Shown: positions 26,233 to 34,884, counted from the first letter of the stretch. The stretch: 44,969 nucleotides of DNA from Hydrogenophaga sp. (GCF_030656115.1 NZ_JAUSOO010000059.1:1-44969); one strand, 5' to 3'. Made by a program: numbers and translations. Notes: a model not told the origin generated them from the letters alone.

Positions 26233-26481
26233 TCAGACTCCCCGACCGGCGTGCGCCAGCAGCGTGTGGCCGGTGGAATAGAAAATGCCTGCGAAGCGCC
26301 CCGGGACGAACAAGGGAGGGAGGGAGGAGGAGGAAAACCGCCTCGGGATTGCATCCAGACACACGCCTGGAAGGCTTCGCAGTGCAAAAACGGGTTGTGC
26401 GCAAATGTTGGCTGTCTTTGCCCACACGTTGAAGCATGTGAGCAAAGGTCGCTTGAAAAAGTTCCGCTGAATGTGGGCCAT
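26233..26481 (-). CDS. Possible 82-residue leader/small protein at the head of the lipid operon
   Basis: The frame reads MAHIQRNFFKRPLLTC and continues to AHAGRGV. ATG 26481 is preceded by GGAGGG with 5-bp spacing, a better ribosome site than that of the amine oxidase. Its TGA stop is three bases before the amine oxidase ATG, which suggests translational coupling. The protein is basic, with a Ser/Pro-rich middle, and no family was recognised. It could be a real small protein, a regulatory leader peptide or chance. Confidence 0.45.
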   Translation of the reverse strand: MAHIQRNFFKRPLLTCFNVWAKTANICAQPVFALRSLPGVCLDAIPRRFSSSSLPPLFVPGRFAGIFYSTGHTLLAHAGRGV

Positions 26482-26544
26482 GGTTCCCTCCAGACCGTTT
26501 GTTGGGGCCTGCTTGCCGTCAATAAACAAGGGCTGCAGGCTCAA

Positions 26545-26581
26545 AATATACCGATTGGTTTTATTGTGACTGATTGGTCAC
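26545..26581 (-). promoter_or_regulatory. Candidate promoter/operator of the lipid operon
   Basis: An inverted repeat gtgac-tgattg-gtcac lies at 26566-26581. A direct repeat gattggt (26553-26559 and 26572-26578) is phased by 19 bp, nearly two helical turns. On the minus strand a TATATT -10-like hexamer occupies 26545-26550. The sites overlap the end of the glutathione peroxidase gene. Binding by the MerR/B12 regulator is a hypothesis. Confidence 0.35.
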
Positions 26582-27210
26582 TATTTGACCGATAGAAATC
26601 GCTCAATACCCTTGATCAGTTCAGGGTTATGGGGTTCGACAGCGCTGCCGAAGCTGCGCACGGTCTGGCCATCGCGCCCAATCAGGTACTTGTGGAAGTT
26701 CCACTGCGGTGTCTGCCCGGTGCGCGTGGCGAGCTGGCGGTACAGCGGGTTGGCCTCGCGCCCAACCACCGTGGTTTTGCTGAACATGGGAAATTTCACG
26801 CCAAAGGTGTTCTCGCAAAAGTCGGCAATCGCTTGGTTGTTGCCGGGTTCCTGGCGGCCAAAGTCGTTCGACGGAAAGCCCAGCACCACCAACCCGCGCG
26901 CCTGGTAGCGCGCATACAGCGCTTCCAGGCCCTGGTATTGGCTGGTGAAGCCGCAGAAGCTGGCGGTGTTGACCACCAGCACCACCCGGCCCGCGTACTG
27001 GCACAGCGACTGGGGCTTTTCGTCCTGCAGCCGGTCAAAGCGGTGTTGCAGCAAGGGGCTGCAGGTGGCGCTGGCGGTGGGTGCGGGCACCGTCTGGGCC
27101 TGTGCGGCGGGGCTCAAAGCCCAGCAGAACACCCAGCCACACAGCACAAGACCCTGCCCGGGTCGCCATCCTTCGGGTGCGGGCTTGCCATAGACAATGC
27201 GCTCGTTCAT
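26581..27210 (-). CDS. Periplasmic glutathione peroxidase family protein
   Basis: The 209-residue protein has a hydrophobic export segment (LVLCGWVFCWALSPAAQA, ending near residue 38) and a glutathione-peroxidase core: VVNTASFCGFTSQY with the peroxidatic cysteine, GFPSNDFGRQEPG, FPMFSKTTVVG and the WNFHKYLIGRDG tryptophan block. A cysteine replaces selenocysteine; such enzymes reduce lipid or other peroxides, commonly with thioredoxin. ATG 27210 is only 28 bp from the divergent MerR start, so the two promoters must overlap. Role: peroxide defence within the light-stress locus. Confidence 0.92.
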   Translation of the reverse strand: MNERIVYGKPAPEGWRPGQGLVLCGWVFCWALSPAAQAQTVPAPTASATCSPLLQHRFDRLQDEKPQSLCQYAGRVVLVVNTASFCGFTSQYQGLEALYARYQARGLVVLGFPSNDFGRQEPGNNQAIADFCENTFGVKFPMFSKTTVVGREANPLYRQLATRTGQTPQWNFHKYLIGRDGQTVRSFGSAVEPHNPELIKGIERFLSVK

Positions 27211-27238
27211 GCATAAAACTCCATAATGCGGTAAACCC

Positions 27239-28321
27239 ATGAGTCATTTGTCCATGACAAGTTCAAGCCTCAGCGCCGCGACCCGGCACACCATTGCCGA
27301 TGTCGAGCGCGACACCGGCCTGTCCAAAGACACGCTGCGGGTGTGGGAGCGGCGCTATGGCTTCCCCACGCCCGAGCGCGACGCACTGGGCGAACGCCAA
27401 TACGACGACGCCCAACTGCTGCGGCTGCGCCACATTCGGCGCCTGCTCGACGCCGGCCACCGTCCGGGCGGCGTGGTGGCGCTGCCGTTGGAGAAATTGC
27501 TTGAGTTGGGTACGCAGGCACAGCGTGAACAGATTCAAACCCCACCTCGAAACCCGGCCGATGCGCTGCCCGCCGCGTGCCCGGCTCTGCCGGCCCGAGC
27601 CCGCCGCCGGTTACCGGCCGCCGACGCCGCACACGCCGTACCGGTGGAGCACTGGATGCAGCTGCTGCGCCAGCACCAGGCCCACGACCTGCGCCGCGCC
27701 ATGAACCAGTACCTGCTGGCCCACGGCCTGGCGGCACTGATCCGCGACGGCGTGATTGCCATGAACGTGCGCGTGGGCCAGTCGTGGCTGGACGGCCAAC
27801 TGGCTGTGTTTGAAGAACACCTGTACACCGAGGTGGTGCAAGCCCTGCTGCGTTCGGCCATGGCCCAGGTGGCCGCCAACCAGCCGCGCCAGCCACCCCG
27901 CGTGCTGCTGACCACCGTGCCCGGTGAACCCCACGCCCTGGGCCTGCTCATGGCCGAGAGCTTTATGGTGCTGGCGGGCTGTGACACCGTGGCCCTGGGC
28001 GTGCAAACCCCGCTGCCCGACATTGTGGCCGCCGCCAGCGCTTACCGTGTGGACGTGGTGGCCCTGAGCTTCACGGCGGTGCAAAACCCGCGCGACGTGT
28101 TGGCCGCCCTGGCCCAGTTGCGCGAGCGCCTGCCCGCTTCGGTCGAAATCTGGGCCGGTGGCCAGTGCCCCGCGCTCTACCGCCAGCCGCGCGGCCCGCG
28201 CGCCACGCAGGCTCCCGCGTTTTGGCCCATGGGCCAGCTCGACGACATCACCACCGGCGTGGCGCGCTGGCGCGCTGGCGCAGTGCCATTGCACGCGCAA
28301 CCCGCGCCGGAGGCCGCATGA
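27239..28321 (+). CDS. litR: MerR-family B12-dependent photoreceptor regulator (CarH/LitR-like)
   Basis: The 360-residue protein has an N-terminal MerR winged helix (residues about 16-85: [26 protein letters not shown]), a linker, a four-helix cobalamin cap (about 135-215) and a C-terminal B12-binding Rossmann domain (about 218-340). W183-x9-E193-H194 is the W-x9-EH signature of light-sensing CarH/LitR proteins, and E230-x-H232-x-x-G235 is the lower-ligand histidine motif. Such proteins bind DNA in the dark with adenosylcobalamin and fall off in light. Its stop overlaps the DUF2256 start (ATGA). A second in-frame ATG at 27254 sits within a TTGTC-CAT-GACAA palindrome (27248-27260) that could be an autoregulatory site. 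The symbol is given by family resemblance. Confidence 0.9.
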   Translation: MSHLSMTSSSLSAATRHTIADVERDTGLSKDTLRVWERRYGFPTPERDALGERQYDDAQLLRLRHIRRLLDAGHRPGGVVALPLEKLLELGTQAQREQIQTPPRNPADALPAACPALPARARRRLPAADAAHAVPVEHWMQLLRQHQAHDLRRAMNQYLLAHGLAALIRDGVIAMNVRVGQSWLDGQLAVFEEHLYTEVVQALLRSAMAQVAANQPRQPPRVLLTTVPGEPHALGLLMAESFMVLAGCDTVALGVQTPLPDIVAAASAYRVDVVALSFTAVQNPRDVLAALAQLRERLPASVEIWAGGQCPALYRQPRGPRATQAPAFWPMGQLDDITTGVARWRAGAVPLHAQPAPEAA

Positions 28322-28473
28322 ACGCTTTTCGCGGCAACAAAGCCAGCCTGCCCCAGAAACCCTGCGCCGCCTGCGGCCGGCCCATGACCTGGCGCAAAAA
28401 ATGGGCGCGCACCTGGGAACAGGTGAAATATTGCAGCGACCGCTGCCGCGCCGCCAAAGACCGACCGGCATGA
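28318..28473 (+). CDS. DUF2256 small zinc-ribbon-like protein
   Basis: The 51-residue protein contains [19 protein letters not shown] and VKYCSDRCR. The two CxxC-type pairs are likely to bind zinc. DUF2256 genes usually sit directly beside cryptochrome/photolyase genes. Here the gene overlaps both neighbours by 4 bp (ATGA at each end), so the regulator, this protein and the photolyase are translated as a unit. The function is unknown. Confidence 0.9.
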   Translation: MNAFRGNKASLPQKPCAACGRPMTWRKKWARTWEQVKYCSDRCRAAKDRPA

Positions 28474-30047
28474 CGCCGCGCCCAACCCCACAGCACGCCA
28501 CCCCGTTGCGCCGCCTGGTGCTGGTGCTGGGCGACCAGCTCTGGCTGGGCAACCCCGCCCTGGCCAGCTTCGACCCGGCGCAAGACGCGGTGCTCATGAT
28601 CGAAGCGCCCGGCGAAGCCACCCAGGTCTGGAACCACCAGGCCCGCATCGCCGTGTTTTTGTCGGCCATGCGGCACTTTGGGCAAACCCTGACCGACGCC
28701 GGGCTACCCTGCCACTACTTGGCACTGGACGACCCGGCGTTGGACGCCCTGCCCAGCTTGCCCGAGCGCCTGGCCCACGCGCTGGCCCGGTTCGCACCGC
28801 AAACGCTGTGGCTGTGCGAACCCGGCGAATGGCGCTTGCAGCAAGACATCGCCGCCGTGGCGCACAGCGCTGGCGTGCCCTTGCAGGTGCTGGAAGACAC
28901 CCACTTTTTGTGCAGCCGCGCGCGCTTTGCACGCTGGGCCAGTGGGCGCAAAGAATGGCGCATGGAATACTTTTACCGCGAGATGCGCCGCGAACACGGT
29001 GTGCTCATGGACGGTAAAGCGCCGGTGGGCGGCCAGTGGAACTTTGACGCCGACAACCGCAAAAGCTACCCCAAAGCCGGACCGGGCTGGATTCCCGAGC
29101 CCACCCACTTCGCGCCCGACGCCACCACCCGCGAGGTGATCGCGCTGGTGCAGGCGCGCTTCCCCGACCACCCCGGTGAACTGGCGCACTTTGGCTGGCC
29201 GGTCACACCCGAGCAAGCGCAGCAAGCCTTGCAGCACTTTGTGGACGTGCGGCTGGCATGTTTCGGCGCCTACCAGGACGCGATGTGGACCGACACCCCG
29301 TTTGGCTGGCATTCACTGCTTTCGGTCTCGCTCAACCTGCACCTGATCGACCCGCGCGACGTGATCCGCGCCGCCGAAGCCGCGCACCACGAGCGCGGCC
29401 TGCCGCTGGCCAGCGTGGAAGGCTTCATCCGCCAGATACTGGGCTGGCGCGAATTCATTCGCGGCGTCTACTGGCTGGACATGCCGGGCATGAAAACCGC
29501 CAACCACTTTGGCCACCAGCGGGCGCTGCCGCGCTGGTACTGGACCGGCCAGACCCACATGGCCTGCATGCAAGACACCATCGGCCAGACCCTGAAACAC
29601 GGCTACGCGCACCACATCCAGCGCCTCATGGTCACCGGCCAGTTTGCGCTGCTGGCCGAGCTGCAACCCCAGCAGGTGGCCGACTGGTATTTGGCGGTGT
29701 ATGTGGACGCGGTGGAATGGGTGGAACTGCCCAACGTGGCGGGCATGGCGCTGTTTGCCAACGGCGGGCGCTTCACCAGCAAACCCTATGTGGCCAGCGG
29801 GCAATACATCTCGCGCATGAGCAACCACTGCCGGGGCTGCCGTTACCAGCCCGACCAGCGCACCGGCCCCAACGCCTGCCCCATGACCACGCTCTACTGG
29901 AACTTTCTGGACCGCCACGAGACCGAACTGGCTGCGAGCCCCCGCACCGCCCTGATGGTGCGCAACCTCACCCGTCTAAGCCCCGCCGAGCGCGAGGCCC
30001 TGCGCCAGCAGGCAGCACTTACCCTGGCCCACCTGGATGGTGTGTAA
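28470..30047 (+). CDS. phrB: FeS-type (6-4) photolyase / prokaryotic cryptochrome
   Basis: The 525-residue protein belongs to the FeS-BCP/CryPro group. It opens with [13 protein letters not shown] (antenna domain) and has the FAD-binding C-terminal region with [19 protein letters not shown] and [15 protein letters not shown]. Four cysteines at 366, 454, 457 and 470 show the spacing 88, 3 and 13, which equals that of the 4Fe-4S ligands in Agrobacterium PhrB. Such enzymes use blue light to repair (6-4) photoproducts. It is the third gene of the litR unit, so its synthesis should rise in light. Confidence 0.94.
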   Translation: MTPRPTPQHATPLRRLVLVLGDQLWLGNPALASFDPAQDAVLMIEAPGEATQVWNHQARIAVFLSAMRHFGQTLTDAGLPCHYLALDDPALDALPSLPERLAHALARFAPQTLWLCEPGEWRLQQDIAAVAHSAGVPLQVLEDTHFLCSRARFARWASGRKEWRMEYFYREMRREHGVLMDGKAPVGGQWNFDADNRKSYPKAGPGWIPEPTHFAPDATTREVIALVQARFPDHPGELAHFGWPVTPEQAQQALQHFVDVRLACFGAYQDAMWTDTPFGWHSLLSVSLNLHLIDPRDVIRAAEAAHHERGLPLASVEGFIRQILGWREFIRGVYWLDMPGMKTANHFGHQRALPRWYWTGQTHMACMQDTIGQTLKHGYAHHIQRLMVTGQFALLAELQPQQVADWYLAVYVDAVEWVELPNVAGMALFANGGRFTSKPYVASGQYISRMSNHCRGCRYQPDQRTGPNACPMTTLYWNFLDRHETELAASPRTALMVRNLTRLSPAEREALRQQAALTLAHLDGV

Positions 30048-30109
30048 GCGCATTTACACCCCCCGTGCATAAAATCCAACGCTATCAGCCGATCGACCGA
30101 AAGCCCGCC

Positions 30110-30946
30110 ATGCTCTACCCCGAACTCTTCAAGCAACTCGAATCCGTCCGCTGGGACATGGACAAGGACATTCCCTGGGACAGCTTCGACGCCAGCGCGC
30201 GGACCGACGAGCAGGCCCAGACCATCAAGATGAACGCCATCACCGAGTGGGCCGCGCTGCCCGCCACCGAAATGTTCTTGCGCGACAACCGCGACGACTC
30301 GGACTTCTCCGCTTTTATGTCGATCTGGTTTTTTGAAGAGCAAAAACACTCGCTGGTGCTCATGGAATACCTGCGCCGCTTCCGCCCCGAACTCGTGCCC
30401 ACCGAACAGGAACTGCACGACATCCGCTTTGAATTCGACCCCGCGCCGCCGCTGGAAACGCTGATGCTGCACTTCTGCGGCGAGATCCGTTTGAACCACT
30501 GGTACCGCCGCGCCAGCGAATGGCACACCGAGCCGGTGATCAAACAGATTTACGCCACCCTGAGCCAGGACGAAGCCCGCCACGGCGGCGCCTACCTGCG
30601 CTACATGAAACGCGCCATTGGCAAGTTCGGCAGCGAAGCCAAGGTGGCGTTTGCCAAAGTGGGCGTGCTCATGGCCAGCGCCCGGCGCACCGCGCAGGCC
30701 CTGCACCCCACCAACCTGCACGTGAACAAGGCCATGTTCCCGAACGACACCATCCAGAGCAAACTGCCCAACCCCGAGTGGCTGGAGCACTGGCTGGACA
30801 AGCAGATCGACTTTGACGCCGTGTGGGAGACCAAGGTGGTGGACCGCATCCTGCACAACATGAGCCTGCTCATGGAACAGCCCTTCAAAACCGTGCAGGA
30901 ACTCAACCGCTTCCGCAAATCGCTGGCGGCGCCTGCGGCGGCTTAA
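30110..30946 (+). CDS. Ferritin-like di-iron protein related to acyl-ACP desaturases
   Basis: The 278-residue protein has a four-helix di-iron site: glutamate(s) in ITEWAALPATEMF, FFEEQKH (E77-x-x-H80), FCGEIRLNHWY (E125) and LSQDEARHGG (E155-x-x-H158). The paired ExxH motifs are those of acyl-ACP desaturase and related oxygenases. It follows the photolyase by 62 bp on the same strand. A fatty-acid oxygenation or desaturation role would fit the lipid operon across the locus, but this is inference. No transport signal is seen. Confidence 0.85.
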   Translation: MLYPELFKQLESVRWDMDKDIPWDSFDASARTDEQAQTIKMNAITEWAALPATEMFLRDNRDDSDFSAFMSIWFFEEQKHSLVLMEYLRRFRPELVPTEQELHDIRFEFDPAPPLETLMLHFCGEIRLNHWYRRASEWHTEPVIKQIYATLSQDEARHGGAYLRYMKRAIGKFGSEAKVAFAKVGVLMASARRTAQALHPTNLHVNKAMFPNDTIQSKLPNPEWLEHWLDKQIDFDAVWETKVVDRILHNMSLLMEQPFKTVQELNRFRKSLAAPAAA

Positions 30947-31022
30947 GAGAACTTATCCGCACATTGCCAAACTGCGCAAAACCCACCGCAACGACGAAGC
31001 AAGCATCCACCACCCACGCCGC

Positions 31023-31232
31023 TCACACCGGTGTGGCCTCGTAGCCCGCCTCTTGCAGCGCGGCGGCAATGTCTTCGGGGGCAATCATGCGGGTGTGGCT
31101 CACCCAGGCGGTGTGTTCGGGCAAGTTGACGTCGGCCTGGTTGACGCAGGGCAGGTCTTGTAGCTCAAACATCACGGCATCGGCGTCTTCCTGGGTTTGC
31201 AGGTTGGGTATGTGGAAGGTGGTTTCTGGCAT
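31023..31232 (-). CDS. Heavy-metal-associated-like domain protein lacking CxxC
   Basis: The 69-residue protein starts MPETTFHIPNLQTQEDADAV and ends APEDIAAALQEAGYEATPV, with the beta-alpha-beta pattern of HMA copper chaperones. The metal-binding MxCxxC loop is absent: the loop reads IPNLQTQED, and the sole cysteine is in LPCVNQ. It is therefore unlikely to carry copper in the usual way. ATG 31232 is chosen because the upstream extension is unlike the fold. Confidence 0.75.
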   Translation of the reverse strand: MPETTFHIPNLQTQEDADAVMFELQDLPCVNQADVNLPEHTAWVSHTRMIAPEDIAAALQEAGYEATPV

Positions 31233-31605
31233 GTCGGTGTCTTTCAGATCCAGGATGGTGCGAAAAAAATGGGCATGGGTTTGCAGAATATGATGCACCC
31301 TTGGCCAAAACCCGCTGGTGCTTGCCGGCCAACCCGTTTGCGCCACCGCAAATTGGCCCTGGGGCGGCCTGGAAAACCCGGTGGGTCACCGCAACCGATG
31401 GCCTGCAGTGGCCACTTGTCTCTTTTCACTTCTGTGTGGCGCTGACTCGCACAGGCCACCTGTGCGGTTGCGGCGCCCCTGTCTGTGTTGTGTGTTGCCC
31501 TGGGCAGGCACAACACCTGTTCCTGCGGTGTCTACTGGACGCCGCTTCTTCCTGCGCCGCCGGGCTTTTCCGGGTCACGGCGCCCTCTCTCTGAAAGGCT
31601 CTTTC
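31233..31605 (+). other. Intergenic region / probable long leader of the RRM gene
   Basis: This 373-bp stretch has no credible gene. An agaatatgatgc segment (31286-31297) contains a TATGAT-like -10 on the plus strand. The last 270 bp are rich in short complementary blocks (for example acaggccacctgtgc near 31450 and ggcaggcacaacacctg near 31503), so a folded leader ahead of the RNA-binding protein gene is plausible. Confidence 0.35.
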
Positions 31606-31908
31606 ATGAGCACCAAACTTTACGTGGGCAACCTGCCCTTCAACGCCGACGACAGCGCCCTGCGCCACAATTTTTCCGAGTACGGCGACGTCACATCGGC
31701 CAAGGTCATGATGGACCGCGACACGGGCCGCTCCAAAGGTTTCGGCTTTGTGGAAATGGGCACCAGCGAGCAAGCCGATGCGGCGATTCAAGCGCTCAAT
31801 GGCATGTCGGTGGGTGGACGCTCCATTGTGGTCAACATATCGCGCCCGAAAGAAGCGAGCGCTGGCGGTTATGGCGGTGGCAACCGGGGCGGGCGCAGCG
31901 GGTACTGA
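31606..31908 (+). CDS. RRM-domain RNA-binding protein
   Basis: The 100-residue protein is a single RRM: KLYVGNLPFNADDSAL (RNP2, LYVGNL), and KGFGFVEM (RNP1) near residues 45-52, followed by a glycine-rich tail (SAGGYGGGNRGGRSGY). Bacterial proteins of this shape bind single-stranded RNA and are often cold- or stress-induced. A strong terminator follows 21 bp after the stop, and the gene stands alone. Confidence 0.93.
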   Translation: MSTKLYVGNLPFNADDSALRHNFSEYGDVTSAKVMMDRDTGRSKGFGFVEMGTSEQADAAIQALNGMSVGGRSIVVNISRPKEASAGGYGGGNRGGRSGY

Positions 31909-31929
31909 TTGCGTCTCGCCGCAAGTTTG

Positions 31930-31956
31930 AAAACCGGCCCTGGTGCCGGTTTTTTT
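31930..31956 (+). terminator. Rho-independent terminator of the RRM gene
   Basis: A 9-bp perfect stem (aaaaccggc and gccggtttt) with loop cctggt ends in seven T residues. Confidence 0.93.
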
Positions 31957-32096
31957 GGGCCCGAAATTCGATGCGATGGCGATGGTGCGCATACCCGACT
32001 TCACCACAACGCGCTGACCACCGGGCACGCGGCAGGACCGGCGCGGCGCAGGTCCACTACCATACGAACCTTCGTTTGTTTTGGCCCACGCCTCCC

Positions 32097-32450
32097 ATGC
32101 CCCACACTTTCCCAGCCTGCCCGCAATGCGGCCTTGAAAACACCTACGTGGACGGCGACAACGTCGTCTGCCCCGACTGCGCGCACGAGTGGCCCACGGC
32201 CAACACGGGCGCGCCCGACGAAGACACCGGCAGCGCAGCGGTGAAAGACGCCAACGGCAACCCGCTGGCCGATGGTGACGCGGTGATTTTGATCAAGGAC
32301 CTGAAGGTCAAAGGCTCGTCTAGCGTGCTCAAGAAAGGCAGCAAAATCAAAAGCATCCGCCTGGTGGACGGCCACGATGGCCACAACGTGGACTGCAAAA
32401 CCGAACTGGGCAGCATGCTGCTGAAGTCGGAATTCCTGAAAAAGGCCTGA
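32097..32450 (+). CDS. phnA: PhnA/YjdM-family zinc-ribbon protein
   Basis: The 117-residue protein has an N-terminal zinc ribbon (PACPQCGLENTYVDG and VCPDCAHEW; four cysteines) and the C-terminal PhnA SH3-like domain (VKDANGNPLADGDAVILIKDLKVKGSS, then LKKGSKIKSIRLV). The length equals E. coli YjdM (formerly PhnA). Despite the name, no role in phosphonate use is shown for this family, and no phn genes are nearby. The gene is monocistronic. Confidence 0.94.
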   Translation: MPHTFPACPQCGLENTYVDGDNVVCPDCAHEWPTANTGAPDEDTGSAAVKDANGNPLADGDAVILIKDLKVKGSSSVLKKGSKIKSIRLVDGHDGHNVDCKTELGSMLLKSEFLKKA

Positions 32451-32488
32451 GCGGCTGAGCGCCAGGCACCCTGACTGGGAAGTCTTCC

Positions 32489-33160
32489 ATGTCCCGCATC
32501 GCCGTCATCGACTTTGAAACCACCGGCATCTCTCCGGGTCAAGGCGACCGTGCCACCGAGGTGGCCATCGTGTTGCTGGAGCGCGGCCAGGTGGTGGACC
32601 GCTTTCAGAGCCTGATGAACGCGGGCGTTCACATCCCGGCGTTCATCACCCAGCTCACCGGCATCACCAACGCCATGGTTCGAGCCGCCCCACCGGCTGC
32701 GGCCGTGATGGCCGACGCCGCGCACTTTGTCGGCGCCGCGCCCATGGTGGCGCACAACGCATCGTTTGACCGACGCTACTGGGTGGCCGAACTCGCGCAC
32801 GCGGGCATGCCTGCGCCACAGCCGTTTGCCTGCACGGTGCTGCTCTCGCGCCGGCTCTACCCTGAAGCGCCAAGCCACAAGCTGGGCCACCTGGTGGACT
32901 TTTTTCACCTGCCTCGCACCGGTCGGGCGCACCGGGCACTGGCCGACGCTGAAATGGCCGCCGAACTGCTGCAACGCATACAGCACGACCTGCGCACGCG
33001 CCACGGTGTGGCCGAGCCCGACCACCGCTTTTTGTGCGCACTGCAAGCCTGCACGCGCGCCGCACTGCCGAAATTTCTGGCGCGCGCCACGGCCTCACCA
33101 TCGGGATGGAGCGCAACAGCCTGCAAACCCACCGCAGCCCAGATAGGGGGGGCACCGTGA
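32489..33160 (+). CDS. DEDDh 3'-5' exonuclease (DnaQ/PolC type)
   Basis: The 223-residue protein has the three exonuclease motifs: VIDFETTG (Asp8, Glu10), MVAHNASFDRRYW (near residues 86-98) and HRALADAEM (near 146-154), which supply the DEDDh acidic residues and histidine. It resembles the proofreading domain of DnaQ but is a stand-alone member, probably acting on DNA ends or RNA. Its last codons overlap the GTG start of the NlpC/P60 gene by 4 bp. Confidence 0.92.
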   Translation: MSRIAVIDFETTGISPGQGDRATEVAIVLLERGQVVDRFQSLMNAGVHIPAFITQLTGITNAMVRAAPPAAAVMADAAHFVGAAPMVAHNASFDRRYWVAELAHAGMPAPQPFACTVLLSRRLYPEAPSHKLGHLVDFFHLPRTGRAHRALADAEMAAELLQRIQHDLRTRHGVAEPDHRFLCALQACTRAALPKFLARATASPSGWSATACKPTAAQIGGAP

Positions 33161-33648
33161 GGAACGATCCGCTGCGCTGGACCGCCATGCGCTGTGTTGT
33201 TTCAAGCCTTGCCCTGATGTTCGCCCTGCTGCTCACAGGCTGCGGCAGCACGCCGTCCGGGCCGGCGCGTCCGCTGCCTGCCGGACCGTCGAGTGACATC
33301 GCCATCCATGCGCTGGGCCTGGTGGGCACGCCCTACCGGTACGGCGGCAACACGCCCGACAGCGGGTTCGACTGCAGCGGCCTGATCGGCTATGTGTACA
33401 AAAGCCGCATCGGTGTGGCCCCTCCGCGCACCGTGGCGCAGCTGTCCGGTTTTGGACACCCGGTCAGCACCCACGAAAGGCGCACCGGTGACCTGGTGAT
33501 TTTTGGTTCGGGTCGGCCCTTTCACGCCGGCATTTACGTGGGCGACGGCCGCTTTGTGCACGCACCATCCACCGGTGGCACCGTGCGATTGGACCGCCTG
33601 GACAACCGCTACTGGGCCAGCCAGCACACCGCTTTTCGCCGCCCCTGA
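33157..33648 (+). CDS. NlpC/P60 family peptidoglycan endopeptidase lipoprotein
   Basis: The 163-residue lipoprotein has signal VVSSLALMFALLLTGC with lipobox LTGC. The NlpC/P60 domain shows FDCSGLIGYVY (catalytic Cys), HAGIYVGDGRFVHAP (catalytic His) and a C-terminal polar residue region. It should cleave stem-peptide bonds in cell-wall peptidoglycan. The GTG at 33157 is preferred because an AGGGGGG-type ribosome site lies 5 bp upstream and the start overlaps the previous stop. ATG 33187 lacks a ribosome site but would still give a good signal peptide. Confidence 0.9.
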   Translation: MRNDPLRWTAMRCVVSSLALMFALLLTGCGSTPSGPARPLPAGPSSDIAIHALGLVGTPYRYGGNTPDSGFDCSGLIGYVYKSRIGVAPPRTVAQLSGFGHPVSTHERRTGDLVIFGSGRPFHAGIYVGDGRFVHAPSTGGTVRLDRLDNRYWASQHTAFRRP

Positions 33649-33709
33649 GCACCGTGCTCACGCGGGTGGCCACCACCGGTCCACGGATGCCGCGCGACAA
33701 TACCGGGCT

Positions 33710-34822
33710 ATGACCCACGCCCAACGCACCTCCACCCCGCTGTCCACCCAGGACACCACCCGCATCGACGACCTGCGCATTGGCGCCGTGCGCCCGCTCA
33801 TCACGCCCGCCCTGCTGCAGGAATGGCTGCCCACCCCGCCCGAAGCCCGGGCGCTGGTAGAAAGCAGCCGCAGCGCGCTCTCGCACGTGCTGCACGGGCA
33901 AGACGACCGGCTGATTGTGGTGGTGGGACCCTGCTCCATCCACGACCACGCGCAGGCCATGGACTACGCACAGCGGCTCAAAACGCAAGCCGACGCACTG
34001 GCCGGCGACCTGCTCGTGGTCATGCGGGTGTATTTTGAAAAACCCCGCACCACCGTGGGCTGGAAGGGCTACATCAACGACCCACACCTGGACGGCACCT
34101 TCGCCATCAACGAAGGTCTGGAGTTGGCCCGCCAGCTGTTGCTGGACGTGTTGGCGCTGGGGCTGCCGGTGGGCACCGAATTTCTGGATTTGTTGAGCCC
34201 TCAATTCATCAGCGACCTGGTGAGCTGGGGCGCCATCGGTGCGCGCACCACCGAAAGCCAAAGCCACCGCCAGCTCGCCAGCGGCCTGAGCTGCCCGGTG
34301 GGTTTCAAAAACGGCACCGATGGCGGTGTGAAAGTGGCCACCGACGCCATACAAGCCGCCCAGGCCGCACACGCCTTCATGGGTATGACCAAGATGGGCC
34401 AGGCGGCGATTTTTGAAACCCGAGGCAACCGCGACTGCCATGTGATTTTGCGCGGCGGCAAAGCACCCAACTACAGCGCCGCCGATGTGGACGCCGCCTG
34501 CCAACTGCTCAAGACCTCCGGCCTGCGCGAACAGGTGATGGTGGACGTATCGCACGCCAACAGCAGCAAGCAATACCGCAAACAAATCGGCGTGGCCGCC
34601 GACGTGGCGCAGCAAATTGCCGCAGGCGATGCGCGCATCACCGGCCTGATGATCGAGAGCCATCTGAACGAGGGACGGCAGGACATCGTGCCCGGCCAAC
34701 CGCTGCAAGCGGGTGTGAGCGTCACCGACGCTTGCATCAGCTTCGAGCAGACCGTGCCGGTGCTCGAAGAACTGGCGGCCGCCGTGCGGGCGCGCCGAAT
34801 GCGCCTCAAGTCAGGCAACTGA
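33710..34822 (+). CDS. aroG: 3-deoxy-7-phosphoheptulonate (DAHP) synthase, type I alpha
   Basis: This 370-residue AroF/G/H-type enzyme condenses phosphoenolpyruvate and erythrose 4-phosphate in the first step of aromatic amino acid synthesis. Visible blocks are VVVGPCSIHDH, RVYFEKPRTTVGWKGYIND, GTEFLDLLSPQ, GARTTESQSHR, GFKNGTDG, HVILRGG and VSVTDACISFEQT. The N-terminal 45 residues resemble the allosteric arm of AroG/AroF. Which aromatic amino acid inhibits it cannot be read here, so the symbol marks the family. It lies 61 bp downstream of the lipoprotein gene. Confidence 0.93.
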   Translation: MTHAQRTSTPLSTQDTTRIDDLRIGAVRPLITPALLQEWLPTPPEARALVESSRSALSHVLHGQDDRLIVVVGPCSIHDHAQAMDYAQRLKTQADALAGDLLVVMRVYFEKPRTTVGWKGYINDPHLDGTFAINEGLELARQLLLDVLALGLPVGTEFLDLLSPQFISDLVSWGAIGARTTESQSHRQLASGLSCPVGFKNGTDGGVKVATDAIQAAQAAHAFMGMTKMGQAAIFETRGNRDCHVILRGGKAPNYSAADVDAACQLLKTSGLREQVMVDVSHANSSKQYRKQIGVAADVAQQIAAGDARITGLMIESHLNEGRQDIVPGQPLQAGVSVTDACISFEQTVPVLEELAAAVRARRMRLKSGN

Positions 34823-34884
34823 CCGGAGGCACCCGTGCTCGGCAGCGCTCGCGCAGGCGCTACGAGGGCGATTTCAATGCCGGA

